A DNA stretch of 64,000 nucleotides from DASRDZ01 sp035569495. GTDB lineage: Bacteria > Chloroflexota > Dormibacteria > Aeolococcales > Aeolococcaceae. Shown piece after piece: positions 38,348 through 47,772 of the stretch (position 1 is the stretch's first letter; each line of letters begins with the position of its first letter). Below the pieces are notes generated by a model. That model made no database searches. It worked only from the letters and a program-made list of their open reading frames with translations, and was not told where the DNA came from. The stretch lies in the NCBI GenBank assembly GCA_035569495.1, contig DATMMX010000033.1, positions 24,266 through 88,265 of the forward strand. The letters run 5' to 3'. A program made the translations under genes and the position numbers.

Positions 38348-39496
38348 TCAGCTGCGCAGCAGCTCCCTCGCCAGGACGACGCGCTGGATCTGATTCGTCC
38401 CCTCGTAGATCTGCGTGATCTTCGCGTCGCGCATCATCCGCTCCACGGGGTACTCGCGCACATACCCATACCCCCCGAGGATCTGCACCGCGTCCGTGGT
38501 CACCTTCATCGCCGCATCGCCCGCCACCAGCTTGGCCAGCGCGCAATAACGGCTGATGTCGTCCCCCTTGGCGTCGATCACCTGGCTGGCCAGGTACACC
38601 AGTGCGCGCGCCGCCTGGGTCTGCGCCTCCATGTCGGCGAGCATGAACTGAATGCCCTGAAATTCCGCGATCGCCTTGCCGAACTGCTGCCGCTCCTTGG
38701 CGTACCCGACCGCATAGTCCAGTGCGCCCTGGGCGATGCCCAGCGCCTGCGCGGCGACGCCGGGACGGCTGCGGTCGAGCACGCGCAGCGCCAGCTTGAA
38801 GCCGTCCCCCTCCTCGCCGAGCCGGTTGGCGGCAGGAACCACCACGTTGTCGAAGTGCAGCTCGGCGGTGTTGCTGCCGCGGATGCCGAGCTTGCCGTGG
38901 ATGGTGCTGGCCCGGAACCCCTCGAGGTTCTGCGCATCCTCGAGGACGAAGGCGCTGATGCCGCGCGAGCCGGCCTGCGGGTCGGTCTTGGCGAACACCA
39001 CCACGGTGTCGGCGACGCCGCCGTTGGTGATCCACAGCTTGCTGCCGTTGAGCACGTAGTCCTCGCCACGCCGCGTGGCCTTGGTCTGCATGCCCGCCGG
39101 GTCACTCCCCGCCCCTGCCTCGCTGAGCGCGTAGGCGGCGAGTTTGCGGCCACTGGCCAAGTCGGGGAGGAAGCGCTGCTTCTGCTCCTCGGTGCCGCCG
39201 ATCATGATCGGGTAGCCGCCCAGCGCCTGGACGGCGAGGATCAGCGCGCTGGTGGCGCAGACCTTGGCCACCTCCTCGATGGCCACGTTGAGGGTCAGGG
39301 CGCTGCCGCTGAGGCCGCCGTACTCGGGCGGGAAGGGCAGGGCGAACAGGTCCTGGTTGCGGAAGAGGTCGACGACGTCCCGGGGGAACTCCTCCTTCTC
39401 GTCGATCTCCGCGGCGCGCGGGGCGATGCGGGCCTGGGCCAGCTCGCGCACCGAGCGCTGGATCATCAGTTGCTCTTCGTTCAGGCGAACGTCCAT
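38348..39496 (-). CDS. Acyl-CoA dehydrogenase
   Basis: 382-residue FAD enzyme oxidising short- or branched-chain acyl-CoA to enoyl-CoA. Family motifs: YALSEAGAGSDPAG, LNGSKLWITNGG, RQQFGKAIAEFQ (FAD contact), ILGGYGYVREYPVERMMRDAK and the catalytic Glu in IYEGTNQIQR. Start: an ATG four codons upstream (39508) overlaps a TAGAAT box at 39507-39512, so the internal ATG at 39496, ten bases after that box and without a ribosome binding site, is the likelier leaderless start. Precise substrate cannot be read; neighbourhood suggests branched-chain or short-chain acyl-CoA. Confidence 0.92.
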   Translation of the reverse strand: MDVRLNEEQLMIQRSVRELAQARIAPRAAEIDEKEEFPRDVVDLFRNQDLFALPFPPEYGGLSGSALTLNVAIEEVAKVCATSALILAVQALGGYPIMIGGTEEQKQRFLPDLASGRKLAAYALSEAGAGSDPAGMQTKATRRGEDYVLNGSKLWITNGGVADTVVVFAKTDPQAGSRGISAFVLEDAQNLEGFRASTIHGKLGIRGSNTAELHFDNVVVPAANRLGEEGDGFKLALRVLDRSRPGVAAQALGIAQGALDYAVGYAKERQQFGKAIAEFQGIQFMLADMEAQTQAARALVYLASQVIDAKGDDISRYCALAKLVAGDAAMKVTTDAVQILGGYGYVREYPVERMMRDAKITQIYEGTNQIQRVVLARELLRS

Positions 39497-39506
39497 GGGC
39501 GACGCC

Positions 39507-39533
39507 ATTCTACAGGGGGGCGCTGCGCCCCCC
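39507..39533 (-). promoter_or_regulatory. -10 box of leaderless acyl-CoA dehydrogenase, preceded by a GC hairpin
   Basis: TAGAAT at 39512-39507 lies ten bases before the ATG at 39496. Directly upstream a near-perfect GGGGGGCGC/GCGCCCCCC hairpin (39515-39533) occupies the place of a -35 and may end transcripts from the upstream dehydrogenase gene. Confidence 0.5.
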
Positions 39534-39571
39534 TCGCCGCTGCTCTGCGGCTTCACCCCCCGCTCTTTTTT

Positions 39572-40672
39572 TCAGGTCTTCAGCAGGTGCCGGGCCAGCA
39601 CGATCCGCTGCACCTGGTTGGTGCCCTCGTAGATCTGGCAGGCCTTGGCGTCGCGGACGCGGATGGCGGCGGGGTGGTCCTCGGACTGCGAATCGGGGGC
39701 GCAGAGCTCGACCGCCTGGTGGGCGACCTGCATGGCGGCGTCAGTGGCGTAGAGCTTGGCGGCAGCGGCTTCTCGGGTGAACGGCTGCTGCGCGTCGCAC
39801 ATCTCGGCCGCGTGCCGGTACAGCGCGCGCGAGGCGGCGGTGAGGGCATCCATGTCGGCGAGGGTGCTGGTGAACTGGTGCGCAGCACGGTGCGCCGTGG
39901 CGGCGTCGAGCGCACCCTGGGCGATGCCGGTGGCCTGGGCGCTGATGCCGATGCGACCGCTGTCCAGGGAGGACATGGCGACGTGGAATCCCTGGCCCTC
40001 TCCGGCCAGCATGTTCTGGCCAGGAACGACCACATCATCGAGGACCAGCTCGGCGGTCCAGGAGCCGCGCAGGCCCATCTTGTGCAGCGGCGGCTGCGGC
40101 TTCACGCCCGGCGTGCTCGCCTCGACGAGAAAGGCGCTGATGCTCCCGGCGCCGGGCGTGTGGCCGGTGCGCGCCATCACCACGTAGACGTCGGCGGCGC
40201 CCGCGTTGGTGATGAAAGCCTTGCTGCCGTTGAGGATATAGCTGCCATCTGCGTTGCGCGTCGCGGTGGTGCGAAGCGCTGCCGCGTCGCTGCCACTGCC
40301 CGCCTCGGTGAGGGCGAAGGCGCCGAGCCATTCGCCAGTGGCCAGCCTGGGCAGGTAGCGCCGCTTCTGCTCCTCGTTGCCGAAGATGACGATCGGCTCG
40401 GTGGCCACCGAGACGTGGACGTCGAGGATCACCGCGCTGCTCGCGCACTCGCGGGCGACGGCCTCGATGAGGTGCGCGAAGGCGACGTGACCCGCGTCCG
40501 TGCCGCCGTACTCGCGCGGGACCAGCAGCCCGGTCAGTCCGCGCTTTGCCGCTTCTTCGAGGATGTCGCGAGGAAAGTGCACGTCATCGCCGCGCGCCAT
40601 CCGCTGCGCGCGCGGGCGGATGACCTCGCGCGCGAACCCCTCGGCGGCGACAAGGACGGCGTCACGGGACAC
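39572..40672 (-). CDS. Divergent acyl-CoA dehydrogenase lacking FAD-contact motifs
   Basis: 366-residue acyl-CoA dehydrogenase paralogue. It keeps ALTEAGSGSDAAALR, LNGSKAFITNAG and the catalytic Glu in IYEGTNQVQR. It lacks the RxxFGxxIxxFQ segment (about 16 residues shorter there, reading AHRAAHQFTSTLADMD) and the GGYG segment (replaced by ELCAPDSQSEDHPAAIR); both normally contact FAD across the subunit interface. The frame is intact, so it is expressed-looking rather than dead. GTG 40672 is seven bases after TAGGAT; the ATG at 40681 overlaps that box, so the shorter start is preferred. Confidence 0.85.
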   Translation of the reverse strand: MSRDAVLVAAEGFAREVIRPRAQRMARGDDVHFPRDILEEAAKRGLTGLLVPREYGGTDAGHVAFAHLIEAVARECASSAVILDVHVSVATEPIVIFGNEEQKRRYLPRLATGEWLGAFALTEAGSGSDAAALRTTATRNADGSYILNGSKAFITNAGAADVYVVMARTGHTPGAGSISAFLVEASTPGVKPQPPLHKMGLRGSWTAELVLDDVVVPGQNMLAGEGQGFHVAMSSLDSGRIGISAQATGIAQGALDAATAHRAAHQFTSTLADMDALTAASRALYRHAAEMCDAQQPFTREAAAAKLYATDAAMQVAHQAVELCAPDSQSEDHPAAIRVRDAKACQIYEGTNQVQRIVLARHLLKT

Positions 40673-40679
40673 GCCCGCC

Positions 40680-40685
40680 ATCCTA
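40680..40685 (-). promoter_or_regulatory. -10 box of leaderless divergent dehydrogenase gene
   Basis: TAGGAT seven bases before the GTG at 40672; it overlaps the first in-frame ATG (40681). Confidence 0.45.
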
Positions 40686-40720
40686 GTCCGGCGGCTCGGC
40701 GCGCGGCGCGAACGGCGAAT

Positions 40721-41599
40721 TCAGGCGCGCAGAGCACGCTCCAGCAGGGCTTCGCCGCTCTCGCCAGGCTCGCGCGTGCAGGTGCGCACCGCGGGAACGC
40801 GCTCGCTGACCATGACCGCATTGGCGACGCGCCGTGCCACCACCGCGGCGCCGTCCGGCGGCACGTCGGGCAGCAGCACCGCGGCGGTGCGCGCGTCGAG
40901 CAGGCCAATCAGGTCGACGTTGCGGATCACCGTGCGCACGGCCAGCAGCGTCTCGGGCGTCGCCGCACCGATGCTGACCAGCGACAGCGGCCGCGTGTAC
41001 CGCTCGGCGAGTTGCGATTCGACGCGCAACCACGCCGCGGTGTCGGCGGCGCGCAGCGGACCGGTGATGGCGCGCAGGTCGACGCCCGCGTCGCGCAGCA
41101 ATCGCTCGCGTTCGTGGGTGCGCACCACGCGCACCACCAGCGCGGCCAGCGCCTCCAGCCGGAACGGCTTGATGACCACGCCGCGCAGCCCCAGGTCGGC
41201 GCCGTCCTGGAGATGCTCGCGCGTCGGCGTCACGGTGGTGCACCACACCACCGGCGGCCGGTCCTCGCCGATGTCGTCGTGCCAGCCGCGCAGCACGTCG
41301 AGGGCGTCGCGCTCGCGATGGTGCGGCTCCATCACCGCGACGTCGGGCGTCTGCTCGCCGCAGCGCGACACCGCGCCCTCGAAGGTGTCGAAGCTCTCGA
41401 CGGTGAAACCGTGCACCTCCAGCAGGGTGCCGGCGATGGTGCGCATGGTCGGCGTGCTGTCGATCACGTAGGCGAGGCGCGGGCCGATCGGCGAGCGCGC
41501 GCCGAGCCGCCCGGTGCCCTCGGGCAGCAGCTCCACCGCGCGCGAGCCCGCCGCCACACTCTGGATGCCGGATGCGTAGGAGGCGTCGCCCTCGGCCAT
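40721..41599 (-). CDS. Pseudo-receiver protein with degenerate GGDEF-like domain
   Basis: 292 residues. Residues about 40-160 form a response-regulator receiver fold: Asp47 (VIDSTP), Thr121/Thr122, and Lys144 in VVIKPF. The phosphorylated Asp is replaced by Glu91 (VAVMEPHH), which often mimics the phosphorylated state. The C-terminal 110 residues follow the GGDEF pattern (RPLSLVSIGAA, VRNVDLIGLLD-like turn) but lack GGDEF itself, reading DLIGLLDARTAAVLLPD. It starts three bases after the stop of the downstream-numbered dehydrogenase (41603), so the two form an operon. Likely a constitutive or protein-interaction-only signalling element. Confidence 0.75.
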   Translation of the reverse strand: MAEGDASYASGIQSVAAGSRAVELLPEGTGRLGARSPIGPRLAYVIDSTPTMRTIAGTLLEVHGFTVESFDTFEGAVSRCGEQTPDVAVMEPHHRERDALDVLRGWHDDIGEDRPPVVWCTTVTPTREHLQDGADLGLRGVVIKPFRLEALAALVVRVVRTHERERLLRDAGVDLRAITGPLRAADTAAWLRVESQLAERYTRPLSLVSIGAATPETLLAVRTVIRNVDLIGLLDARTAAVLLPDVPPDGAAVVARRVANAVMVSERVPAVRTCTREPGESGEALLERALRA

Positions 41600-41602
41600 C
41601 CC

Positions 41603-42772
41603 TCAGTCGGTCCCCACGCCCAGCGGCCGCAGCAGGTGCCGGGCGATGAGGATGCGCTGCACCTCGCTGGTGCCCTCGCCGATCTCGTTGATCTTGACGT
41701 CGCGGTAGTAGCGGGCCACCGGCGACTCCTCGATGAAGCCGTAGCCACCGTGGATCTGCACCGCCTGGTTGGCACAGGCGGTGGCCACCTCCGACGCGTG
41801 CAGCTTGGCCATCGAGGCGTAGACGCCGGCGCCGCCGGTGCAGTCGATCAGCGACGCCGCCTTCATGGTGATCAGCCGGGCCAGCTCGATCTGCGTGGCC
41901 ATGTCGGCGAGCTTGAACTGGGTGGCCTGGAAGCGGGCGATGGGCTGGCCGAACTGGCGCCGCTGCGCGCTGTACGAGAGCGACGCGTCGAGGCACGCCT
42001 GGGCGACGCCGACGGAGAGTGCGGCGATGGCCACTCGCCCGCCTTCGAGTATCTGCAGGAACTGGCGCAAACCGGCGCCCTCCTGGCCGACCACGCTGCC
42101 CGCGGGGACGCGCACGTCGTCGAAGAGCAGCTCGCGGGTGTCGCTGGCGTGCCAGCCGAGCTTGCGGTACTTGGGCGCCTGGGTGTAGCCGGGGGTGCCG
42201 CGCTCGACGGCGAAGGCGGTGATCTGCTTGCCGCCGGCGGCGTCGGTGCCGGTGACGGCGGTCATGGTCACGCCCGCGCTGATCTCGGTGCCCGCATTGG
42301 TGATGAAGGCCTTTCTGCCGTTGATGACCCATCCGTCGCCGTCGCGGACCGCGCGCGACTGGGTGCCACCGGCGTCGGACCCCGCCTCCGGCTCGGTGAG
42401 CCCGAACGCCCAGAGGCGCTCGCCACTGAGCAGCTGCGGCAGGTGCTTCTCCTTCTGCTCCGCCGTGCCGAAGTGGACGAACGGCGAGATGCCCAGGCTG
42501 ACTGCGGCTTCGAGGGTGATCGCCAGGGCGGCGTCGGCGCGGGCGATCTCCTCCATGGCCAGGCAGTAGGAGATGAAGTCGCCGCCCGCCCCGCCCTCGC
42601 TCTCCGGGAAGGGCAGCGCGAAGAGGCCGAGGCGGCCCATGCCGGCGACCAGGTCGTAGGGGAACTCGCCGGTCTCGTCGTAGTGCGCCGCCTTGGGGAC
42701 GACCTCGCCCTGGGCGAAGTCGCGGGCCACGTCGCGCACGGCGCGCTGCTCGTCGGTGAGGTCGAAGTTCAT
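41603..42772 (-). CDS. Acyl-CoA dehydrogenase
   Basis: 389-residue acyl-CoA dehydrogenase, first gene of an operon with the pseudo-receiver gene. Motifs: FGLTEPEAGSDAGG, INGRKAFITNAG, RRQFGQPIARFQATQFKLAD, QIHGGYGFIEESPVARYYRD and catalytic Glu in IGEGTSEVQR. All FAD-contact elements are present, unlike the neighbour at 39572. ATG follows TAGCCT by ten bases with no ribosome binding site, so it is probably leaderless. It is divergent from the MFS gene. Confidence 0.93.
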   Translation of the reverse strand: MNFDLTDEQRAVRDVARDFAQGEVVPKAAHYDETGEFPYDLVAGMGRLGLFALPFPESEGGAGGDFISYCLAMEEIARADAALAITLEAAVSLGISPFVHFGTAEQKEKHLPQLLSGERLWAFGLTEPEAGSDAGGTQSRAVRDGDGWVINGRKAFITNAGTEISAGVTMTAVTGTDAAGGKQITAFAVERGTPGYTQAPKYRKLGWHASDTRELLFDDVRVPAGSVVGQEGAGLRQFLQILEGGRVAIAALSVGVAQACLDASLSYSAQRRQFGQPIARFQATQFKLADMATQIELARLITMKAASLIDCTGGAGVYASMAKLHASEVATACANQAVQIHGGYGFIEESPVARYYRDVKINEIGEGTSEVQRILIARHLLRPLGVGTD

Positions 42773-42782
42773 GGGGGTGCAA

Positions 42783-42788
42783 AGGCTA
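42783..42788 (-). promoter_or_regulatory. -10 box of leaderless acyl-CoA dehydrogenase
   Basis: TAGCCT on the minus strand, ten bases before the ATG at 42772; no Shine-Dalgarno between them. Confidence 0.5.
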
Positions 42789-42907
42789 GCGGGTCGGCCC
42801 GGGCCTGCGCCGCACCCCGGGCCAGGCCACGCCGCCGGCCACCGCCGCCTCGGCCTGGGCGCGGCGCCGGGTTGCGCTCCGGGCCCCGGCGAGCGGAACA
42901 TGGCCGG

Positions 42908-44617
42908 ATGACCGACACCGTCGCGCGCGGAGCAGCCCCGCCCGGCGAGCAGGAGGCGGACCCGCGCCGCTGGATCGCCCTGTTCGTCGTGCTGACGGCG
43001 GCGTTCATGGTGCTGCTCGACGTCAGCATCGTCAACGTCGCCATCCCCTCGATCCAGCGCAACCTGGGCGCCTCCTTCGGGCAGGTGCAGCTCGTCCTCG
43101 CCGGGTACCAGCTCGCCTACGCGGTGGTGCTGATCACCGGCGGCCGGCTCGGCGACATCTACGGCCGCAAGCGCCTGTTCATGACAGGGATGGCAGGATT
43201 CGTCCTGGCCTCGGCACTGTGCGGCTTCGCGCAGAGCCCCGACATGCTGGTCATCTCGCGCGTGATCCAGGGCCTGATGGCGGCGCTGATGTACCCGCAG
43301 GTGCTCTCGGTGGTGCAGGTGGTGTTCCCGCCGCGGGAGCGCGGCGCGGCCTTCGGAGTCTTCGGCGCGGTGATCGGCCTGGCCACCATCGCGGGACCGC
43401 TGCTCGGCGGCCTGCTCATCGGCACCGCGGTCGACACCAGCCGCTGGCGCTTGATCTTCCTGGTCAACCTGCCCATCGGCATCGCCGCGCTGGTGGCCGC
43501 GTACGCGCTGCTGCGCGAGTCGCGCGCGCCGCGGGCCCGGCGGCTCGACGTCATCGGCATGGTGATCGTCTCCGCGGCGCTCGGCCTGCTCACCTACCCG
43601 CTGGTGGAGGGACGCGATCAGGGGTGGCCGGCGTGGTCGTTCGCGATGCTGGCGCTGTCGATCCCGGCGTTCTGGGTGTTCGTGGCCTACGAGCGGGTCA
43701 AGGGGCGGCGCGACGGGTCGCCGCTGATCGACCTCGCCATGTTCCGCGACCGCGCCTTCACCGCGGGCACGCTGCTCTCCGCCGTCTTCTTCTCAGCGAT
43801 CCCGGCGTTCTTCCTGATCTTCAGCCTGACCCTGCAGATCGGGCTGGGCTACAGCCCGCTGCACGCGGGGCTGACCACGGTGCCGTGGGCGGTGGGCACG
43901 TCGTTCTCCTCGGCGATGTCGGTGCGCCTGGCGCCGCGGCTGGGCAAGAAGATCCTCTCCGTCGGCCTGGTGGTGCTGATCATCGGCATGGTTTCGATCA
44001 TCATCACCATGCGCGCCCGCGGCATCGGGCTCGACGGGCCCGAGCTGATCCCCGCGCTGCTGGTGGCGGGGCTGGGCATGGGCTGCATCATCGCGCCGCT
44101 GACCAACATCATCCTGACCGGCATCAGCCTCGGTGACGCCGGTGCGGCGTCCGGAGTGCTGACCACCACCCAGCAGATCGGCGGCGCCATGGGAGTTGCG
44201 GTCGTCGGTGTCATCTTCTTCGGGCTGATCGGCGGGCGGGCGGACAGCGCGGTGGCGTCGGTGGTGCCGCAGCTGCGCACCGAGCTGGCCGCTCAGCACC
44301 TGTCCGCGCCGGCCATCGAATCCGCGGTGCAGCGGTTCACGGTGTGCTTCCACGACCGCGCCGCGGCGAGCGATCCGGCGGTGACGCCGGCCAGCTGCCA
44401 GGGTGTGCAGACCGGCTCGTCCGGGCCGGTGGCGGCGGCATTCCAGCAGGCCTCGAGCGCCGCACTGGCGCACGACTTCGAGGATTCACTGGAGCGCTCG
44501 CTGCTGTATCCCATCGGGGTGTTCGCGTTCAGCTTCCTGCTGGTGTTCGCCATCCCGTCGCCGAAACGGCGGGCGGGAGTGGGCGCCGCGGCGGAGGTGG
44601 GCGCGGCGGCGCACTGA
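42908..44617 (+). CDS. DHA2-family MFS exporter (14 helices)
   Basis: 569-residue proton-coupled exporter of the EmrB/QacA type. Fourteen hydrophobic helices are countable. Motifs: FMVLLDVSIVNVAIPSI in helix 1 (DHA2 signature), GGRLGDIYGRKRLF (motif A) after helix 2, RVIQGLMAALMYPQVLS, and GAVIGLATIAGPLLGGLL (antiporter motif C). A long loop near residues 455-515 contains two Cys. Drug or lipid export is the usual role; the substrate is not evident and no TetR regulator adjoins it. Confidence 0.92.
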   Translation: MTDTVARGAAPPGEQEADPRRWIALFVVLTAAFMVLLDVSIVNVAIPSIQRNLGASFGQVQLVLAGYQLAYAVVLITGGRLGDIYGRKRLFMTGMAGFVLASALCGFAQSPDMLVISRVIQGLMAALMYPQVLSVVQVVFPPRERGAAFGVFGAVIGLATIAGPLLGGLLIGTAVDTSRWRLIFLVNLPIGIAALVAAYALLRESRAPRARRLDVIGMVIVSAALGLLTYPLVEGRDQGWPAWSFAMLALSIPAFWVFVAYERVKGRRDGSPLIDLAMFRDRAFTAGTLLSAVFFSAIPAFFLIFSLTLQIGLGYSPLHAGLTTVPWAVGTSFSSAMSVRLAPRLGKKILSVGLVVLIIGMVSIIITMRARGIGLDGPELIPALLVAGLGMGCIIAPLTNIILTGISLGDAGAASGVLTTTQQIGGAMGVAVVGVIFFGLIGGRADSAVASVVPQLRTELAAQHLSAPAIESAVQRFTVCFHDRAAASDPAVTPASCQGVQTGSSGPVAAAFQQASSAALAHDFEDSLERSLLYPIGVFAFSFLLVFAIPSPKRRAGVGAAAEVGAAAH

Positions 44618-44670
44618 GCGCTGCGGCCGGCGTTTCGTCACGGGTTTCTCAACGCGCTTTCAGCGCGGAT

Positions 44671-45558
<888 letters not shown>

Positions 45559-45572
45559 AACTCGATGCGCTC

Positions 45573-46751
45573 CTAGGCGGTGAGCTCGACGATCTTGCGC
45601 GCCGCGTCCTGGGCGCTCACGCCCGGCGTGATCCCCGCCTCCTGGAGCAGCTTGCGCCCCTCCTCCTCGCGGGTCCCCGTCATGCGCACCACGATGGGCT
45701 TGGTGATCCCCAGCTCGTCGCGCGCCTGGATGATGCCGCGCGCCACCTCGTCGCCGCGGGTGATGCCGCCGAAGATGTTGACGAAGATGCCGCGCACGTC
45801 GGGGTCGGTGAGGATCATGTCGAAGGCGTTGCGCACCTTCTCGGCGTCGGCGCCGCCGCCGATGTCGAGGAAATTGTTGGGGTTGCCGCCGCTGGCCTTG
45901 ACCAGGTCGAGGGTGTTCATGGCCAGGCCGGCGCCGTTGGCGATGCAGCCGATGGTGCCCCCGGGGAGGTGCACGTAGGTCAGGCCGCGCTTCTTGGCCT
46001 CGGCCTCGAAGGGGTCGTCGCCGGTGACGCCGTCGTCGCCCATGGCGTCGCGCGCCACCTCGGCGGCGATGTCCTTGTGGCGGTACTCGGCGTTCTCGTC
46101 GATCTCCAGCTTGCCGTCGGCGGCGACCAGCTTGCCGTCCGGCGTCAGCACCAGCGGGTTGATCTCGCAGGTCACCGCGTCGAGCTTCAGCGCCAGCGAG
46201 TACAGCGTCTGCGCCAGCGGCACGAGCTGCGCCGCGAGACGGCCGCGCTGCTCGTGAAGCGACGGGTCGAAGCGCAGCGCCTCGAAGGCGAGCTGGCGCA
46301 CCTCATAGGGCTGCGGGCCGCGGAACGGGTCGGGCCAGAGCTTGAGCACCTTCTCCGGCGCCTCGTCGGCGACCTGCTCGATCTCCATGCCGCCCGCGGC
46401 GCTGAAGATGAGCACCAGGCGGCGCCGGTCGCGGTCGAGGGTGATGCCGAGGTAGAGCTCGCTGCCGATGTCCAGCCCGGTCTCGCACCAGACGCTGCGC
46501 ACCGGGTAGCCCTTGATGTCCATGGCGAGGATGCGCTCGGCCTCGCGCCGCGCCTCCTCGGGGGTGTCGACCACGGCGATGCCGCCGGCCTTGCCGCGCC
46601 CGCCGATGGGCACCTGGGCCTTGACCGCGATGCGGCCCAGCTCCCGGGCCGCGGCCTCGGCCTCCTCCGGGGTGCGCGCCAGGCGACCCGCGGGGATGGC
46701 GATTCCGGCGGCGGCGAACTGCTGCTTGGCCTGGTATTCGAGGAGCTTCAC
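45573..46751 (-). CDS. sucC: Succinyl-CoA synthetase beta subunit
   Basis: 392-residue ATP-grasp subunit. Motifs: N-terminal LLEYQAKQQFAAAGI, nucleotide-binding VPIGGRGKAGG, CEINPLV metal-site segment, ANGAGLAMNTLDLV and NFLDIGGGA with IFVNIFGGITR at the C-terminus. GTG start with TAGACT nine bases upstream and no ribosome binding site, so the operon mRNA is probably leaderless. First gene of sucCD; divergent from the EamA gene. Confidence 0.96.
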   Translation of the reverse strand: MKLLEYQAKQQFAAAGIAIPAGRLARTPEEAEAAARELGRIAVKAQVPIGGRGKAGGIAVVDTPEEARREAERILAMDIKGYPVRSVWCETGLDIGSELYLGITLDRDRRRLVLIFSAAGGMEIEQVADEAPEKVLKLWPDPFRGPQPYEVRQLAFEALRFDPSLHEQRGRLAAQLVPLAQTLYSLALKLDAVTCEINPLVLTPDGKLVAADGKLEIDENAEYRHKDIAAEVARDAMGDDGVTGDDPFEAEAKKRGLTYVHLPGGTIGCIANGAGLAMNTLDLVKASGGNPNNFLDIGGGADAEKVRNAFDMILTDPDVRGIFVNIFGGITRGDEVARGIIQARDELGITKPIVVRMTGTREEEGRKLLQEAGITPGVSAQDAARKIVELTA

Positions 46752-46760
46752 GGAGCGGGA

Positions 46761-46766
46761 AGTCTA
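46761..46766 (-). promoter_or_regulatory. -10 box of leaderless sucCD transcript
   Basis: TAGACT on the minus strand, nine bases before the sucC GTG. A CATGAT sequence facing the other way (46790-46795) is nine bases before the EamA start. Confidence 0.5.
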
Positions 46767-46804
46767 CCCGCAGGGGGAGCGCACCCGTGCATGATGCCCG
46801 CGCA

Positions 46805-47740
46805 ATGCCCAGCCGCCGCGCCGCCCTGCTCGTCGTCATCGCCTGCAACGTGCTCTGGGCGGGCAGCTACGTCTCCGGCAAGGCCGCGCTCGACCAGGTC
46901 CCCTTCGTCACCCTGAACGCGCTGCGCTTCGGCATCGCCTCGATCATCCTCGCCCCCATCGTCTGGCGCGGCCGCCACCTGCTCCCCCGCGACCGCGGCG
47001 GACGCCTGCGCCTGCTCGCAATCGCGGGATTCGGCTTCTGCGGCAACAAGGCGCTGGAGTTCCTCGGCCTGTCGCTGACCACCGCCACCGACACCGCCCT
47101 GCTCATCACCGCGGAATCACTGGTGACGCTGCTGCTGGCGGTGCTCATCCTCGGCGAGCGGCTGCAGCGGCGCACCGCGATCGCCCTCGGTCTCGGCGGC
47201 ATCGGCGTCTACGTGATGGTGGAGGGCGGCCTGGCCGTGCCGCACATGCTCCGCGGCGGACAGGGCGTCGGCGACGGCATCGTGGTCGCCTCGCTGGTGC
47301 TCGAATCCGTGGCCACGATTGCCGGGGCGCGGCTGATGCGCGGGGGCGCGCCGGTGATCGTCACCGGAGCCGCCGTGATCCTCAGCGAATGCGTGTGGGC
47401 GCCCGCCGCGCTGGGCTACGCCCTGCACAGCGGCGCACCGCACCTCAACACGGCGGGATGGATCGGCGTCGCCTATCTCGCCGTGATCACCACGGTGATC
47501 GCCTACAGCGGATGGTTCTGGGGGCTGCAGCGGCTCTCCGCGCAGGACGTCACGCCGCTGCTGTTGGTGCAGCCTCTGGCAGGAACTCTGATCGCCGCGG
47601 CAGTGCGCGGTGAGCGGCCGGGGGCGAGCACCCTGGCCGGCGGCGCGTGCGTGCTCGCGGGCGTCGCCCTGGTCGCCCTGCGCCGCCAGCGCTCGCCCGC
47701 CGAGGAGGAGCGGCAGCTCATGGCCTCCGAGGCACCCTAG
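46805..47740 (+). CDS. EamA/DMT-superfamily transporter
   Basis: 311-residue permease with ten hydrophobic helices in two EamA repeats, e.g. ACNVLWAGSYVSGKAALDQVP and RFGIASIILAPIVW in the first and AYSGWFWGLQRLSAQDVTPLLL with QPLAGTLIAAAVRGE in the second. Members export amino acids, metabolites or drugs. ATG 46805 is preferred over the upstream GTG/ATG because CATGAT lies nine bases before it. Substrate unknown. Confidence 0.9.
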   Translation: MPSRRAALLVVIACNVLWAGSYVSGKAALDQVPFVTLNALRFGIASIILAPIVWRGRHLLPRDRGGRLRLLAIAGFGFCGNKALEFLGLSLTTATDTALLITAESLVTLLLAVLILGERLQRRTAIALGLGGIGVYVMVEGGLAVPHMLRGGQGVGDGIVVASLVLESVATIAGARLMRGGAPVIVTGAAVILSECVWAPAALGYALHSGAPHLNTAGWIGVAYLAVITTVIAYSGWFWGLQRLSAQDVTPLLLVQPLAGTLIAAAVRGERPGASTLAGGACVLAGVALVALRRQRSPAEEERQLMASEAP

Positions 47741-47757
47741 CCGCCCCCACATTTCTG

Positions 47758-47763
47758 TAGACT
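47758..47763 (+). promoter_or_regulatory. -10 box of leaderless npdG
   Basis: TAGACT nine bases before the ATG at 47773; identical to the box of sucC. Confidence 0.5.
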
Positions 47764-47772
47764 GCGCCGACC

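Noticed and set aside
37997..44617. 2206-residue open frame on the plus strand
   Set aside because: From about 38 to 42.8 kb it is antisense to three clear acyl-CoA dehydrogenases and a receiver gene; only its end (42908-44617) is real, as the MFS exporter. Long antisense frames are expected at this GC content.
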